In this document: piece by piece, positions 48,491 to 58,400 of the stretch
Position numbering within the stretch: position 1 is the stretch's first letter
Layout: the number at the start of each line of letters is the position of its first letter
Assembly: GCF_004217135.1 (NCBI RefSeq)
Contig: NZ_SHKK01000001.1
Span: forward strand, 310,001-374,000
Direction of reading: 5' to 3'
Source: Micromonospora violae
Lineage (GTDB): Bacteria > Actinomycetota > Actinomycetes > Mycobacteriales > Micromonosporaceae
DNA: 64,000 nt
Program-made: the position numbers and the translations under genes
The notes under the pieces: model-generated
Told to the model about the DNA's origin: nothing
Database searches by the model: none
The model's input: the letters and a program-made list of their open reading frames with translations, nothing else

Positions 48491-51469
48491 TCACTCTTGT
48501 TTATCAACGATCGCTGCGTTCTGGCGCGAGGTCACTTTGGTTTCAAACAAAATAAGACGCTTGTCGCTGCCAACGGCGGATTCGGGCGCAACTAAGCGGA
48601 ATGCCAAAGTCACCTCGTGCGGGCTTAGCTCGTCGTTTGCTTCGCCACTGAGAGACTGTTGTCCTTCCTTCGCTCTGTCAACGACCGGGTAGATCAGAAT
48701 CGATCCTGACCGGGGTTCGACATGCCGTTTCGCTTCCTCCTCGCCGATCTCGTTGTTGTTGGAGGTTGTGTCGGCGGCTGCCAACGGTGCTCGTTTGATG
48801 ACCTCGCCGGGGCCGCGATGCTCAAGCTTGCTGATGCCGCCGTAGTAGTCAGGCTTTTGTCTGGTCCTGGCGTGGATGCTGAGCTGGTCGTGCCCCAGGA
48901 TCCGCCGGATAGCTGTTGAGCCTTTGTGCTGTGGAAGGATGACCACCCAGCCGCTGACTTGCTCCTCGGTGAGCGAACTGAGCCACCGCAGATCGGGCCT
49001 CAGCGCGTCGTCGGTCGCGAGGCGAAGCGATTGCAATACGCTAAGTAGGACGGGATGGCTGACCCTGCCGATCCAGGCTTGGTAGTCCCAGCTGTCGGGT
49101 GTTTGCTCCGACTCGCTGTCATGAGGCTTCGCGACGCAAGGCAGTTGCCCGTAGAGGTGGGCGTGAGTCTTCGCGGCATCGAGAAGCGGCTGGAATGCTC
49201 TGGTGTTGGACTCGATGCGCTTGGGATCGGAGGGCCACCGTCGTGGCTCGACGGCAATGCCTGGTGATCGACGTTCGGCGAGGGCGGCGTTGTACATCTT
49301 GTTCGCTGCGGTCGGTTTAAGCCAGTCAAGGTGCTGAGCGACGAGAGGCGGCACTTGCGCGGGCGTGAGCTGGGATTTGCCGTCCACGGGGGCGCCGTAG
49401 CGGCGGAGCTCGGTCCGGAAGTGATCCTCGTCGCGGCAGCTCGCTTCGAAGGCGGTATGCAGGGACGGGGTGATGTAGAGGCGGATGAGATCGCGATAGT
49501 GCGGTCGGAAGCCGAACCAGCGGCCCATCTGCATGAGGGTGTCTTGCTGTTTCGTCAGTCGTCGATAGTAGGAGATTGTGAGGCCCTCGACGGTGAAGCC
49601 GCGAGCGAGGCTGTTCCCGCCAACGAGAATCTTCCACACGTGGTGCTGATCGAAGTCCAGCTGTTTGTTCTCGAGGCTCTTGTCGCTGTTGACGACGATG
49701 ACTGGGTCGCCGCCCTGGCTGATATTGCGGACTGCTTTAGCGACGTAGGGCGTCAGCTCTTCATAAGTGTCGGGGAAGCTGTCTCCCTGGGCGAGAGCCT
49801 GGCTGACCTGGCGGATGTCGTCGTCGTAGAGCTTGCGCAGCCGGTCAGTGCTGGCGGGCGCGAAGTAGCCGCCAGTGTCCCACAGCTTGCGCACCTCCGC
49901 GGCCTTGTCCCCGTGAACCGTGCGGTGCATCGCGTGGTGCACCAGCATGGTGTGGTGCCGGAAGGCCCCCTCTCCACGATCCTGCCGGTAAAGCTTGAGC
50001 GCTCCTGTTAGCACGAAAGCGTCGAGGGCTTCCCGAAGATGCGATTCGTCATCCGGGTCGTCGGGGAGGGGACGGACGTGCGCCTTCTCCTTCGAGTTCG
50101 CGAAGTCGCGTTCGGCGTCGTCGAGGTGAGTGTCGAGGTCGTGAAAATCTGCTGCCCCCATGTACCCCGGTGGGGGATCGAGGGAGATGATGAAGTTGCT
50201 TGGGAAGATGTCCTCGGTGTCGCTGGGGTCAACGAAGACATTGGCGAACGGCGTCGCGGTGTACCCGACGTACTGAGCGCGCGGCAGCAACGTCAGCAGC
50301 TCGCTGATGCGCTTATTGATGCTGGTTCGCTCCTTCTGGTCTTTCTCCCACTTCTTCGGGTTGCTGGTGTTAGGGGAAGCTTGATCGGACTCGTCGTCGA
50401 TGATCAGAGCCGGGATGTCAGCGAGCCGCGTGGTGATCTTACGTAGATCCTTGACTAGCTTGGTCAGCACGAGGTTGTTCTTCTTCACGACGACCAGACG
50501 TGCATGGCTGCCCCTCAGATTGACGCCGTCATACAGCGGACGAAACCGATCCGGCCGCTCGAAGTCCAGGGCGCTGATGCCCTGCTGCAGGCTTCGATAG
50601 TCGAAGTTCCGCGTGGTGAGACGGACGACATCGGGTTGGCCGACGTCGCGAGGCAGCACCCCGTGTCGAACGAACTTGTCTTCCTGCCAGTCTCGATCAG
50701 CGAAGTAATCAAACGCTTCGGTGTCATGCTCGCTGATGCCCCGAAGCAAGTTCTCGCGGCCAACGAGCTCCATGTCAAGTCGCCGCTGTGTCTGGGTTCG
50801 CAGTAGGTTCGCGCTGCCGCTCAGCACGATGATCAGCCGGTAGCCGGCGTCGACGGCCTTGGCGATTACCCCGGTGAAGTTCGCTGTCTTGCCGCTCTGG
50901 ACGTAGCCGACGACAAGGCCCTTGGCTTGGTGGCGTTTGGCAGCGCTGGGATCCGCTAGCCGCTCCACCACTTTGGTGGTGGAGGCGTCGAGCGCGGCCA
51001 CTGCGGCGGGGTCGAAGCCGCGGGCGTGGAGCAGGTGGCTGCGATAGTGGTCCCAATAAAAGTCACGGTCGCGGCGAAGGTTCTCGGTATACCACGGAGT
51101 CCACTCGCCATCAATGATCGTGGCTCCATCAGCTGCGATGGGGACCAAGTCGAGCAGCAGCGCAGCTGCTTTGTCGCCGAGGCCGAGCAGCGAGACGACA
51201 CGCTCCCGCCGCTGCGGCGTGCGTTGTTGTGTGCCATCAGCCCAAGGGCTGTCTTCAGCGGCGTCCCAGGTGGCGAGACGCACGGCGAGGTCTTTGCGGA
51301 GGCTGTCGTTGGGGTCAGTGGCCGCGAGATGGGCGCAGAGGCTGTCGTCGTCGGCGTCGATCGACTGGTCCTCGGTCAGCGCCGCCACTAGCGCGTGCAG
51401 ACGCCGGGGCCCGCGTAGATCCATGGCCTTAAGCGCTTCGCGGTAGCTGGTCGTGAAGAGTTCGGTCAT
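48491..51469 (-). CDS. Z1-domain superfamily II helicase-like ATPase (Mza-type defence)
   Basis: A 992-residue protein. Walker A is GLVVGYVQSGKTANFTGVIA (K194), Walker B is IPALIIDDESDQASPN, then QYVGYTATPFANVFVDPSD. The Z1 domain has VWKILVGGNSLARGFTVEGL, TISYYRRLTKQQDTLMQMGR and WFGFRPHYRDLIRLY. Z1 proteins are found with MutL/MORC-like GHKL ATPases and DUF4420-type PD-(D/E)XK proteins in restriction-like defence systems, exactly as here. It presumably remodels or translocates on DNA for the nuclease. It overlaps the DUF4420 gene by 4 bp. Confidence 0.85.
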   Translation of the reverse strand: MTELFTTSYREALKAMDLRGPRRLHALVAALTEDQSIDADDDSLCAHLAATDPNDSLRKDLAVRLATWDAAEDSPWADGTQQRTPQRRERVVSLLGLGDKAAALLLDLVPIAADGATIIDGEWTPWYTENLRRDRDFYWDHYRSHLLHARGFDPAAVAALDASTTKVVERLADPSAAKRHQAKGLVVGYVQSGKTANFTGVIAKAVDAGYRLIIVLSGSANLLRTQTQRRLDMELVGRENLLRGISEHDTEAFDYFADRDWQEDKFVRHGVLPRDVGQPDVVRLTTRNFDYRSLQQGISALDFERPDRFRPLYDGVNLRGSHARLVVVKKNNLVLTKLVKDLRKITTRLADIPALIIDDESDQASPNTSNPKKWEKDQKERTSINKRISELLTLLPRAQYVGYTATPFANVFVDPSDTEDIFPSNFIISLDPPPGYMGAADFHDLDTHLDDAERDFANSKEKAHVRPLPDDPDDESHLREALDAFVLTGALKLYRQDRGEGAFRHHTMLVHHAMHRTVHGDKAAEVRKLWDTGGYFAPASTDRLRKLYDDDIRQVSQALAQGDSFPDTYEELTPYVAKAVRNISQGGDPVIVVNSDKSLENKQLDFDQHHVWKILVGGNSLARGFTVEGLTISYYRRLTKQQDTLMQMGRWFGFRPHYRDLIRLYITPSLHTAFEASCRDEDHFRTELRRYGAPVDGKSQLTPAQVPPLVAQHLDWLKPTAANKMYNAALAERRSPGIAVEPRRWPSDPKRIESNTRAFQPLLDAAKTHAHLYGQLPCVAKPHDSESEQTPDSWDYQAWIGRVSHPVLLSVLQSLRLATDDALRPDLRWLSSLTEEQVSGWVVILPQHKGSTAIRRILGHDQLSIHARTRQKPDYYGGISKLEHRGPGEVIKRAPLAAADTTSNNNEIGEEEAKRHVEPRSGSILIYPVVDRAKEGQQSLSGEANDELSPHEVTLAFRLVAPESAVGSDKRLILFETKVTSRQNAAIVDKQE

Positions 51470-52452
51470 GCGTTCACCTCGGTGGCGATGACGTCAGCGA
51501 GCGGCTCCGGGATGGGCGCGCCCGCTTCTTGATGAGACAAATCGATGCGGTACCTGACGTCGGTGACGTGGCTGTAGTCGTACCCTGTGCTGGCCAGCTG
51601 GCGCGCGGTGAGCCTTGGAAAGCCGTCGTTGACGAGAAAGGCGCGCGTCGGGCTTCGCCGCCGCCAACGCGTGACGCACAGCTCATCGAACGGCTCAGCC
51701 CAGCCTGCCATGGCGAGCTTGGCGTCGAGCTCAAGGCCAGCGGTCGAGGTGGCGGCCGCATCTCGCACAGCGGCTACGAGCTCGCCCAACCTCCAGCCCT
51801 GTCCCGGGCCGGCTTCGGTGAGCTGATGAGAGACGAGCCACAACGGCGTCGGCGGCGTCGCTTGCAATTGGGTCAGCGAACCTATCCAGTGCGAGCGGCT
51901 CTCCGAGGCGGTGGTCTTGACCTCGACGTCAACGTCCCCGATGGCGAAATCATGCTCTTCGCCGTGCGGCCCGCGCCAGGAGGAGACAGCGGCCTGCGGG
52001 CCAAGCCGTCGACAGGCACCAATCAAGGTCAGCAACTCGCCGCAGAGGCCTAGCTCGTGCTCCCGCGAGATGGATCGGCTGTGTCCCATCAACCGCGTGA
52101 GCAGTCGAAGCGTCTCTGTGACGGCGACCCCGAATCCTTTACCGTCCAGTTGGGCACGGTCTGCTATGGCGCAGAGGATGGGATAGGCGTCGACGAAGAG
52201 CGCCGGCTCTGTGATCACGATCTGCAGCTGGCCAGGATCGCGAGGCGATAGCCGCACGCTGAGATGCTCCAGGCGCAACCGCGGAACGCCCTCGCGATCC
52301 GCGAGCGGCCCCTGCAGGATGATGGCGCGATGTTCTGGATCGATCGTGAGGGTCAGGGGAGGCCTCTTGCCCATCGGGTGCGCCATGGGAACGCCAGCGG
52401 CAAGGTATTCACGGAAACCAGCCACGCTGAGGTGCCGCCTAGCAGAAATCAT
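51466..52452 (-). CDS. PD-(D/E)XK motif protein (DUF4420-like)
   Basis: A 328-residue protein of the DUF4420 type. The putative nuclease core is REHELGLCGELLTLIGACRR (Glu), SWRGPHGEEHDFAIGDVDVE (Asp) and VEVKTTASESRSHW (E-x-K). The C-terminal region has VTDVRYRIDLS. It is likely the DNA-cutting or DNA-binding component of the three-gene module. The ATG at 52452 overlaps the GHKL gene's stop, and its own stop overlaps the Z1 start, so all three are translationally coupled. The long open frame upstream of 52452 is a shadow. Confidence 0.8.
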   Translation of the reverse strand: MISARRHLSVAGFREYLAAGVPMAHPMGKRPPLTLTIDPEHRAIILQGPLADREGVPRLRLEHLSVRLSPRDPGQLQIVITEPALFVDAYPILCAIADRAQLDGKGFGVAVTETLRLLTRLMGHSRSISREHELGLCGELLTLIGACRRLGPQAAVSSWRGPHGEEHDFAIGDVDVEVKTTASESRSHWIGSLTQLQATPPTPLWLVSHQLTEAGPGQGWRLGELVAAVRDAAATSTAGLELDAKLAMAGWAEPFDELCVTRWRRRSPTRAFLVNDGFPRLTARQLASTGYDYSHVTDVRYRIDLSHQEAGAPIPEPLADVIATEVNA

Positions 52453-53969
52453 GAGGCTGCGCCACGGGCGTGCTGGGATCGGGCGGCGCTCGTGAGAATC
52501 TCCTGCCACATGGCGATGTTGTCCTTGTCCTTCGCGCCGAGGTACTCGCCCTCGAACACGTCCTCGAGAAGGAGGTACAGCAGCGCTTTCACCAGGGGCG
52601 CATCGTTGAGGCCGCCGCGCCCGTTGCCCGTCGCGGCAGGGCGGTAGTGGTCGTTGAGCCACAAGGTGCGGTTCTCACGATCCACGGCAAACAGGTCCAG
52701 GCTCTGAAACCGGCGCCATCTAATGTCGATGGGGTCCTCGCCGGGCATGAACGGAACCTCGTCGCTAATCGCCCTCCGGATTAGCGGGTCAAATCCCTTG
52801 CCGGGAGGAAGCATCCGACGCCGGTCCCGGCGGCGTTCTCGTGACTGTTTGTAGGCGGCTTCAGCCTCCCGGAGGTAGGAGGCCACGCGGGTGCCGTCGC
52901 CATCACGAGCGGCTTCGGCGAGGTGAGCGAAATCGGCCCCGACCATCACCCGGGACTTCTCGGGGTTCATCGAGAACAGACCGGTCGCGTCATCGGTGAT
53001 GTCGACGGCGACGCGGGCGAGTTGCAGCCGGGCGTCGGCAGCGGTCAGGCCATCCCAACCGCCAGCCTGCAACAGCCGATCAGCTCGGTAGAAGTACAGT
53101 CCCTGCCGTTCAACGGCGCCGCCGTGTAAACGGAAGTTTGGGGACTTCGAGCGGCCGGGCCAAATGTGACAGTTGAACGCCACACGATGGCCGTTGTGCT
53201 CCGCCACGAGCGTCTTGGGGTAACCCGGGTGTCCGGTGTGGTGGTAAGCGAACGGGTCGATCGGCTCGACTTCGAACGGCGCGCCAATGACGGCGCGATC
53301 TGCGTCGGCGACATCGAGGGCTATCCGCAAGGCTCCTCGGGTCAGGAACCGGTGAAACACCAGTCCAAGGTGGTCAAGGATTCTCGAGATGGTCACGCTG
53401 AGGAATGTTTGCACGCGGTCCGGGTCGTCCGTCACCGTGAATCCGGTGATGTCGTCCCAGCGGATGACCGTGCTGCCGCCTCCGCCGGCTGCTCGGAAAC
53501 CCCAGTCTTGCGCGAGTTCGCCATCGACGAAGTCGGTTGGCACGATGTGGCATCGGAAGTTCGAGAGGTCATCTAGAGACCATCGGCGACCGTTGAGCTC
53601 ACCCTCGGCGTGCCGGCTCAGAACAGTCAGGCCGCGGGCCTGGCTAAACGATGCGGCTTTCATGCCGAGGCCGAACTTGCCAAGGCTTCCGTTTTGGTAG
53701 TTACGCCGTCCACCGACGGTCATTGCGGAGTCAATGAGCTCCGAGGAGATGCCATGGCCGTTATCGGCAACGTATAAGGAGCTCAAACGGCCACGGCGCT
53801 GCACGAACCTAATAACGACCTCGCTCGCGGCGGCGTCGATCGCGTTGTCGACAAGGTCTGCAAGAGCCGTCTCGATGCGATGATTTCGCCCAAGGCCGTC
53901 TAGCGCGTGCGGATCAGGGGGCAGGCTCACCGAGCCCGTTGTTGGAATTTCTTCTCGCCACGTCGGCAA
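52449..53969 (-). CDS. GHKL ATPase of the MutL/MORC-like defence type
   Basis: A 506-residue ATPase. The GHKL Bergerat fold is complete: N box ETALADLVDNAIDAAASEVV, G1 SLYVADNGHGISSELI, G2 GSLGKFGLGMKAASFSQARG, and a later GGGGSTVIRWDD. A MutL/MORC-like second domain with NFRLHGGAVERQGLYFYRAD and NPEKSRVMVG follows. Such proteins clamp on DNA in an ATP-gated way. It is the first gene of the GHKL-DUF4420-Z1 operon. The start is TTG at 53969 with GAGGAT upstream. Confidence 0.85.
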   Translation of the reverse strand: MPTWREEIPTTGSVSLPPDPHALDGLGRNHRIETALADLVDNAIDAAASEVVIRFVQRRGRLSSLYVADNGHGISSELIDSAMTVGGRRNYQNGSLGKFGLGMKAASFSQARGLTVLSRHAEGELNGRRWSLDDLSNFRCHIVPTDFVDGELAQDWGFRAAGGGGSTVIRWDDITGFTVTDDPDRVQTFLSVTISRILDHLGLVFHRFLTRGALRIALDVADADRAVIGAPFEVEPIDPFAYHHTGHPGYPKTLVAEHNGHRVAFNCHIWPGRSKSPNFRLHGGAVERQGLYFYRADRLLQAGGWDGLTAADARLQLARVAVDITDDATGLFSMNPEKSRVMVGADFAHLAEAARDGDGTRVASYLREAEAAYKQSRERRRDRRRMLPPGKGFDPLIRRAISDEVPFMPGEDPIDIRWRRFQSLDLFAVDRENRTLWLNDHYRPAATGNGRGGLNDAPLVKALLYLLLEDVFEGEYLGAKDKDNIAMWQEILTSAARSQHARGAAS

Positions 53970-54156
53970 CTCAGATCCTCACCCGGGGCTCACCCTGCAG
54001 TTGACGCCAGACTCTATCCGGTCGCCCCGGGGACACGCATCGGTCAGTTGGCGTGGCGGGCGGCAAGTTCGGGGGCCTTCACCCCGGTTGGTGGGGATGA
54101 GGGCGGCGGCGCGTTGGCCAGGACGGCATGGCCGACATGGTGAATCTGCGACCTGC

Positions 54157-54950
54157 GGGGGTGTCCCTATGGGTTTGGTCAAGCGGGGACGGGGCTGGTG
54201 GGGCATGGTTGGTAGGGGATCTTGTCGCGGAGCATGGCGAACAGGGCCTCGCGGCGGCGGGCGAGGCAGATGAGGGCGGCGTTGTGGCGTTTGCCTTCGG
54301 CGCGTTTGCGGTCGTAGTTGGTCCTGCTGACCCGGCGAGGTCGTCATCGAACCCGACCAGGACCTCCAGCTCAGCGAGGGCATCGTCGTTGACGTCGGCC
54401 CGCCGCAGCGTCTACTGCAGGGTCCGGGCGGCCGGCGATGAGATAGGCGTCGCGGGCGTCGGTCTTCGTCGAAACGGGGTGCAGGTCAGCGATCCGGCGA
54501 ATGGCCAGGCCAGGCAGGTAGGCCACTTGATGAATACATGATCGAGCCACCACGACCGGCAAGGTGCCGATCGAAGCGGGCTGGTCGACCACCACCAGAA
54601 CCCGGCCGTGACGGGCGAGCTTGTCGTACAACTGCCGCAGCCGGGCCTCAGTGTTCGGCAACGCCGCGTCGTGCAGCCGCTTGCCGTCCGGCGAACCCGA
54701 CCGCGTGGTGACCCTCTTTGCCGACGTCCAAGCCGAGATAGACGCCGTACCCGTCGTGCACCAGAACCGCCTCCACGCATCGCCCCCGTGGCCTCGGCCG
54801 CTGGTCTGAGCGTCGGACTGCCGGCAGCCACGTCACGAAGAGACCTACCCCGAACACGGGTAGCCGTGTCCCTATCAGCGGTCCACCGACGCCACCCGAC
54901 CCGGTGACAACACCCTCCGGATCATCCGAACGACAGGGGCAGGAAGCCAT
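54157..54950 (-). mobile_element. Decayed IS110-family element
   Basis: Remnant of an IS110-type element. The transposase is broken by frameshifts and a large internal deletion. The left end near 54157 reads GGTGTCCCTATGGGTTTGG, and the same GTGTCCCTAT string recurs near 54868. The right boundary is approximate. The short gap 53970-54156 to its left has no gene. Confidence 0.6.
54180..54761 (-). pseudogene. IS110-family transposase remnant
   Basis: From GTG 54761: YGVYLGLDVGKEGHHAV (DEDD first Asp), a frameshift, then GKRLHDAALPNTEARLRQLY, GRVLVVVDQPASIGTLPVVV, VAYLPGLAIRRIADLHPVST and KTDARDAYLIA, a second frameshift with a stop, ADVNDDALAELEVLVGFDDD, and then an abrupt jump to the very C-terminus (NYDRKRAEGKRHNAALICLA). 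About half of the normal protein, including the Tnp_20 Ser domain, is missing, so it is inactive. Confidence 0.8.
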
Positions 54951-55426
54951 ACCGGGCCGGGCAACCGAGGGCCCCCGCCTGGGGACGATCAAAGAGGTAA
55001 CGGGGGTAGTGGCCCCGCTCCACAGCCGAGGAAGGATTCGTAGCCCAGCACACCGGCGGGGTCCCGCTGCAGGTTCATGGGTGCGGTGCATTGGGCGCAG
55101 TGCAGCAGGGCTGATGACAGGAACATTCGTGCACCGGCGGTTCCAGTGCACCCAGCACGTGGCCTCATGCTGGGCTTCACTTCGCTGCTGGAGACGGCTG
55201 CGGCTTGGGCCGACCGGGTGGAACCGGTCAGCGCGACGACATCGCGGGCCCGTCCGCTCGGACGAGTAAGCTCCTGGTCCGGCGGGGCAGGTCTTGAGGA
55301 GCCGTTCCACACTTGGCGGGCCGTCCGAGCCGGAATGGCTCCTGTGTGCGCGAATCCCTTGCCGCAGTGAAACACGATACGAGGACTGGCTCGTACCTTC
55401 GGTCCGGTAAGGAGGACGCCAGCGGG
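54951..55426. other. Gap before the helicase operon
   Basis: No intact gene. On the minus strand at about 55000-55140 a frame reads MFLSSALLHCAQCTAPMNLQ, which resembles the zinc-ribbon of serine recombinases, but the rest is not recognisable. It may be a recombinase scrap. The ribosome-binding site of the helicase gene (AAGGAGG) is at its right end. Confidence 0.35.
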
Positions 55427-58400
55427 ATGCATGCCCTATCCGGCGTTGGCTACGTTCGTGATGAAACGTTCGGCGAAGGTGGGGTCCACATGAGTCTCGG
55501 GTCTGGTGTGCTGCTACTCAACAGCCGCTACAAACTCATTGGCTCAGAGATCTCCAAGGTCGGCGACGGCGGACTCTGGGGCGCACTCGACCAGGAGGAG
55601 GTCTCCAAGCCGCTGCTGCTGAAGACCTGGCCCTTCACCGAGGACCGGCCCGACGACGTCCAACGGGCCTTGTGGGACGCCGAGCTGCGAACGCTTTACA
55701 GGGTACGTAGCACGCCGGGCTCCGAGGAGTCGCTGCTGCAGCTGCGCGACGTCGGCATCGATCACGACGCCCGCTGCTTCGTGATGGCGTTCAAGACAGA
55801 GGGACTGCAAAACCTGGCCAGCCTCCTTGGTTCGCAGCGTGGCCACCATGCGTGGCTGAGCGGGCGGCCGGAGGACCGGGTCGCGCTGTGGCAGATGCTC
55901 GAACGATTTGCCGACGGGCTGGGACTGTTACACGACCAGCAGGTAGTGCACCGCAACGTGGTGCCTGAGTCGGTTTTTCTTGAGCCGGGCGACGGGCCTG
56001 AGTCGGCCCGTCTTGGCGGTTTCGAATGGAGCATCAGGCTTGGCAGGCCCGCAGCACGGGCGGCGCGAATCGGCTGGGAGACCGTTCCGGAGGCGTTCGC
56101 TGGGCGCGCTCCGTTCGGGCCGGACGCCGATTGGTTCGCATTCGGGATGCTCGCGGCCCGGTGCATGCTCAACATCGAGCAGTTTGACGCGCCCTCCCTC
56201 GCGCCGTGGGACCGGTACCGCGGCGTCCTGAAGCTGCTGGCCAAGCCCAAGGGCAAGCTTATCGCGCTGGAGGTCGACTTTATTAGTCGGCTGATCGCCG
56301 AGGATCCGGCGACGCGGCTGCGGCATCAGTCGGACATCTCGGCGACCATCAGGGAGATTATCGGTGTCCTACAGGATCCGGAGCAGAGCGAGGACACCTC
56401 CCGTCGGCACCTTGTTATCATCGATCCGGCCAACCGCCGGCTGGTGACCGACTGCCTCGACCGCGGCCTCGACGAGTTGCTACGGCTAGAGCCGGGCGAC
56501 ACGTTCGACCCGAAGCGGGCGGAGCATCGCGGTGCCCTGCACACCTTCCTGTACAAGGATTTCGCCGACGGTGCCACCCTGACTCCCGTTCTCAATCGCG
56601 AGAAGTACGTGCTCTCTGGCCGGCGGATGCATTTGATCATCGGCCCCTCAGTCAGCGACGTCGACGGCAGGCCGACGTGGCAGAACGCGTTTTGCACCGG
56701 CACCTCCGACTACCTATCGACGGCGGCGGCGAACCAGGTGAGCATCCCGCCGGGACAGCTGGAGTTCTTCAGCACCCGTGACCGGCGATCCCTTGGCTCG
56801 CGCCTCGCCGCTTCGGCCCGGTGGGAGGCCCTGCTGCCGCGCGTCGACAAGGCCCGTGAGCGGCGCGAGGAGCAGGCGCGCTTCAGCGATTTCCTGCGCA
56901 TCACCAATCAGGTCGACATCCTCGTTAGGGACGCCGAGCTGTTCCGCTGCGAGGTTGTCGAGGTCGAGGAGGAGGACGGCAGCTGCACCCAGGTCGAGGT
57001 GCGCGAGATCCCTCGAGAGCACCCACCGTCGGGGATGTTTGCCATCGACGGCGGTATGGCGGAGTTCCTATTCCGTGAGAAGCACAGCGGCAAGCCAGGC
57101 AGCAACCTGATCCAGCTCTGCTCGCCAAACTCAGAGAGCATTGAGGATCGGCCGGTGGATCCCGAGTGGGTGGTGCGCAGCGTCGACATACCCGGACGTA
57201 CCGCGAAGCTAACGCCGAACCAAGACCTGCCGAGAATGCCAGAGGTCGGCGATGTGCACGTGCTGCGGACCAACGGGCTCGGCGGGCAGGTGCTGCAGAT
57301 CAAGCGACGCAAGGAAGCGATCGCCAAGCTCGCCAAGCACACGTACCTGCTGGAAAGCTTGACCACGCCGGGACAGGTGCTCATGGACAGCGGTCCGGTT
57401 CGGTTGCCGGTTCCGCTGGGATCCAAGACCGTCGACTCGAGCAAGCTCACGCAGATCGAGACGATACTCGGCGTTCGGCCCATCTACACGGTCCAGGGAC
57501 CTCCGGGCACCGGCAAGACGCACATGGTCGCTTGGCTTCTGCGGGAGATTCTGGAGGAGGATCCCGTCGCCCAGGTGCTCATCACGGCCCAAGCGCACCA
57601 CGCGGTCGACGTGTTACGGGCCAAGGTCGAGCAGGATGCCTTCGCCGACGTTCCTGAGGAGCGCCGGCCGCTGACGATCCGGCTGCGTCGCGCCAAGCCG
57701 GACCAGTCCGGCGGCCTCGGCGCTGAGGAGCAGGGTTCGGAACAGCAAGTGACCCGGGAGCTGCTGGAACAGACGATCAACCGGATTGAGGCCGATCAGC
57801 CCGCCGGTGCCGCCTCGCCCGTGCAGGCGGAATGGCTGGCCATCTGCAAGCGGATGGTGGCGGAACTAAACATCCGTGATGCCTCGACTCCTAAGGAGTT
57901 CCGCGAGCTGGTCAAGCGCAGCGCCAGCATCACCTACAGCACGACGGGGGATGGCGACCTGGCGGCATTGGCTGGGGAGGTGTCCTACGACTGGGCGATC
58001 GTGGAGGAGGCGGGGAAGGTCCACGGGTTCGAGCTTGCCCTGCCGCTCTTCCTCGGGCATCGCTGGCTCCTCATTGGTGACCCAAAGCAGTTGTCGCCGT
58101 ACCGGATCGAGGACTACGAAAAGGCGGTGGCCGAGCTTAGCTCGACGGTTTTCGCCCTCGAGGCGTTGCCGGCGCCAAACAAGAACGTCGACCGGGAGGT
58201 ACTGCTCGGCTGGCGTGACCGAACCCCGGAGCAGCGTGGGGAATTCCAGCAGTACTGCAAGCGCTGGCTGCGGCTGTTCGCTCAGCTACACAGGCTGTGT
58301 GCCTATCACGAACCGCAGGAGGGGCTACTCACCGGACAGCACCGGATGCACCCAGACATCGGCGAGCTGGTGTCCGAGGTCTACTACAAGGGGAAGCTCT

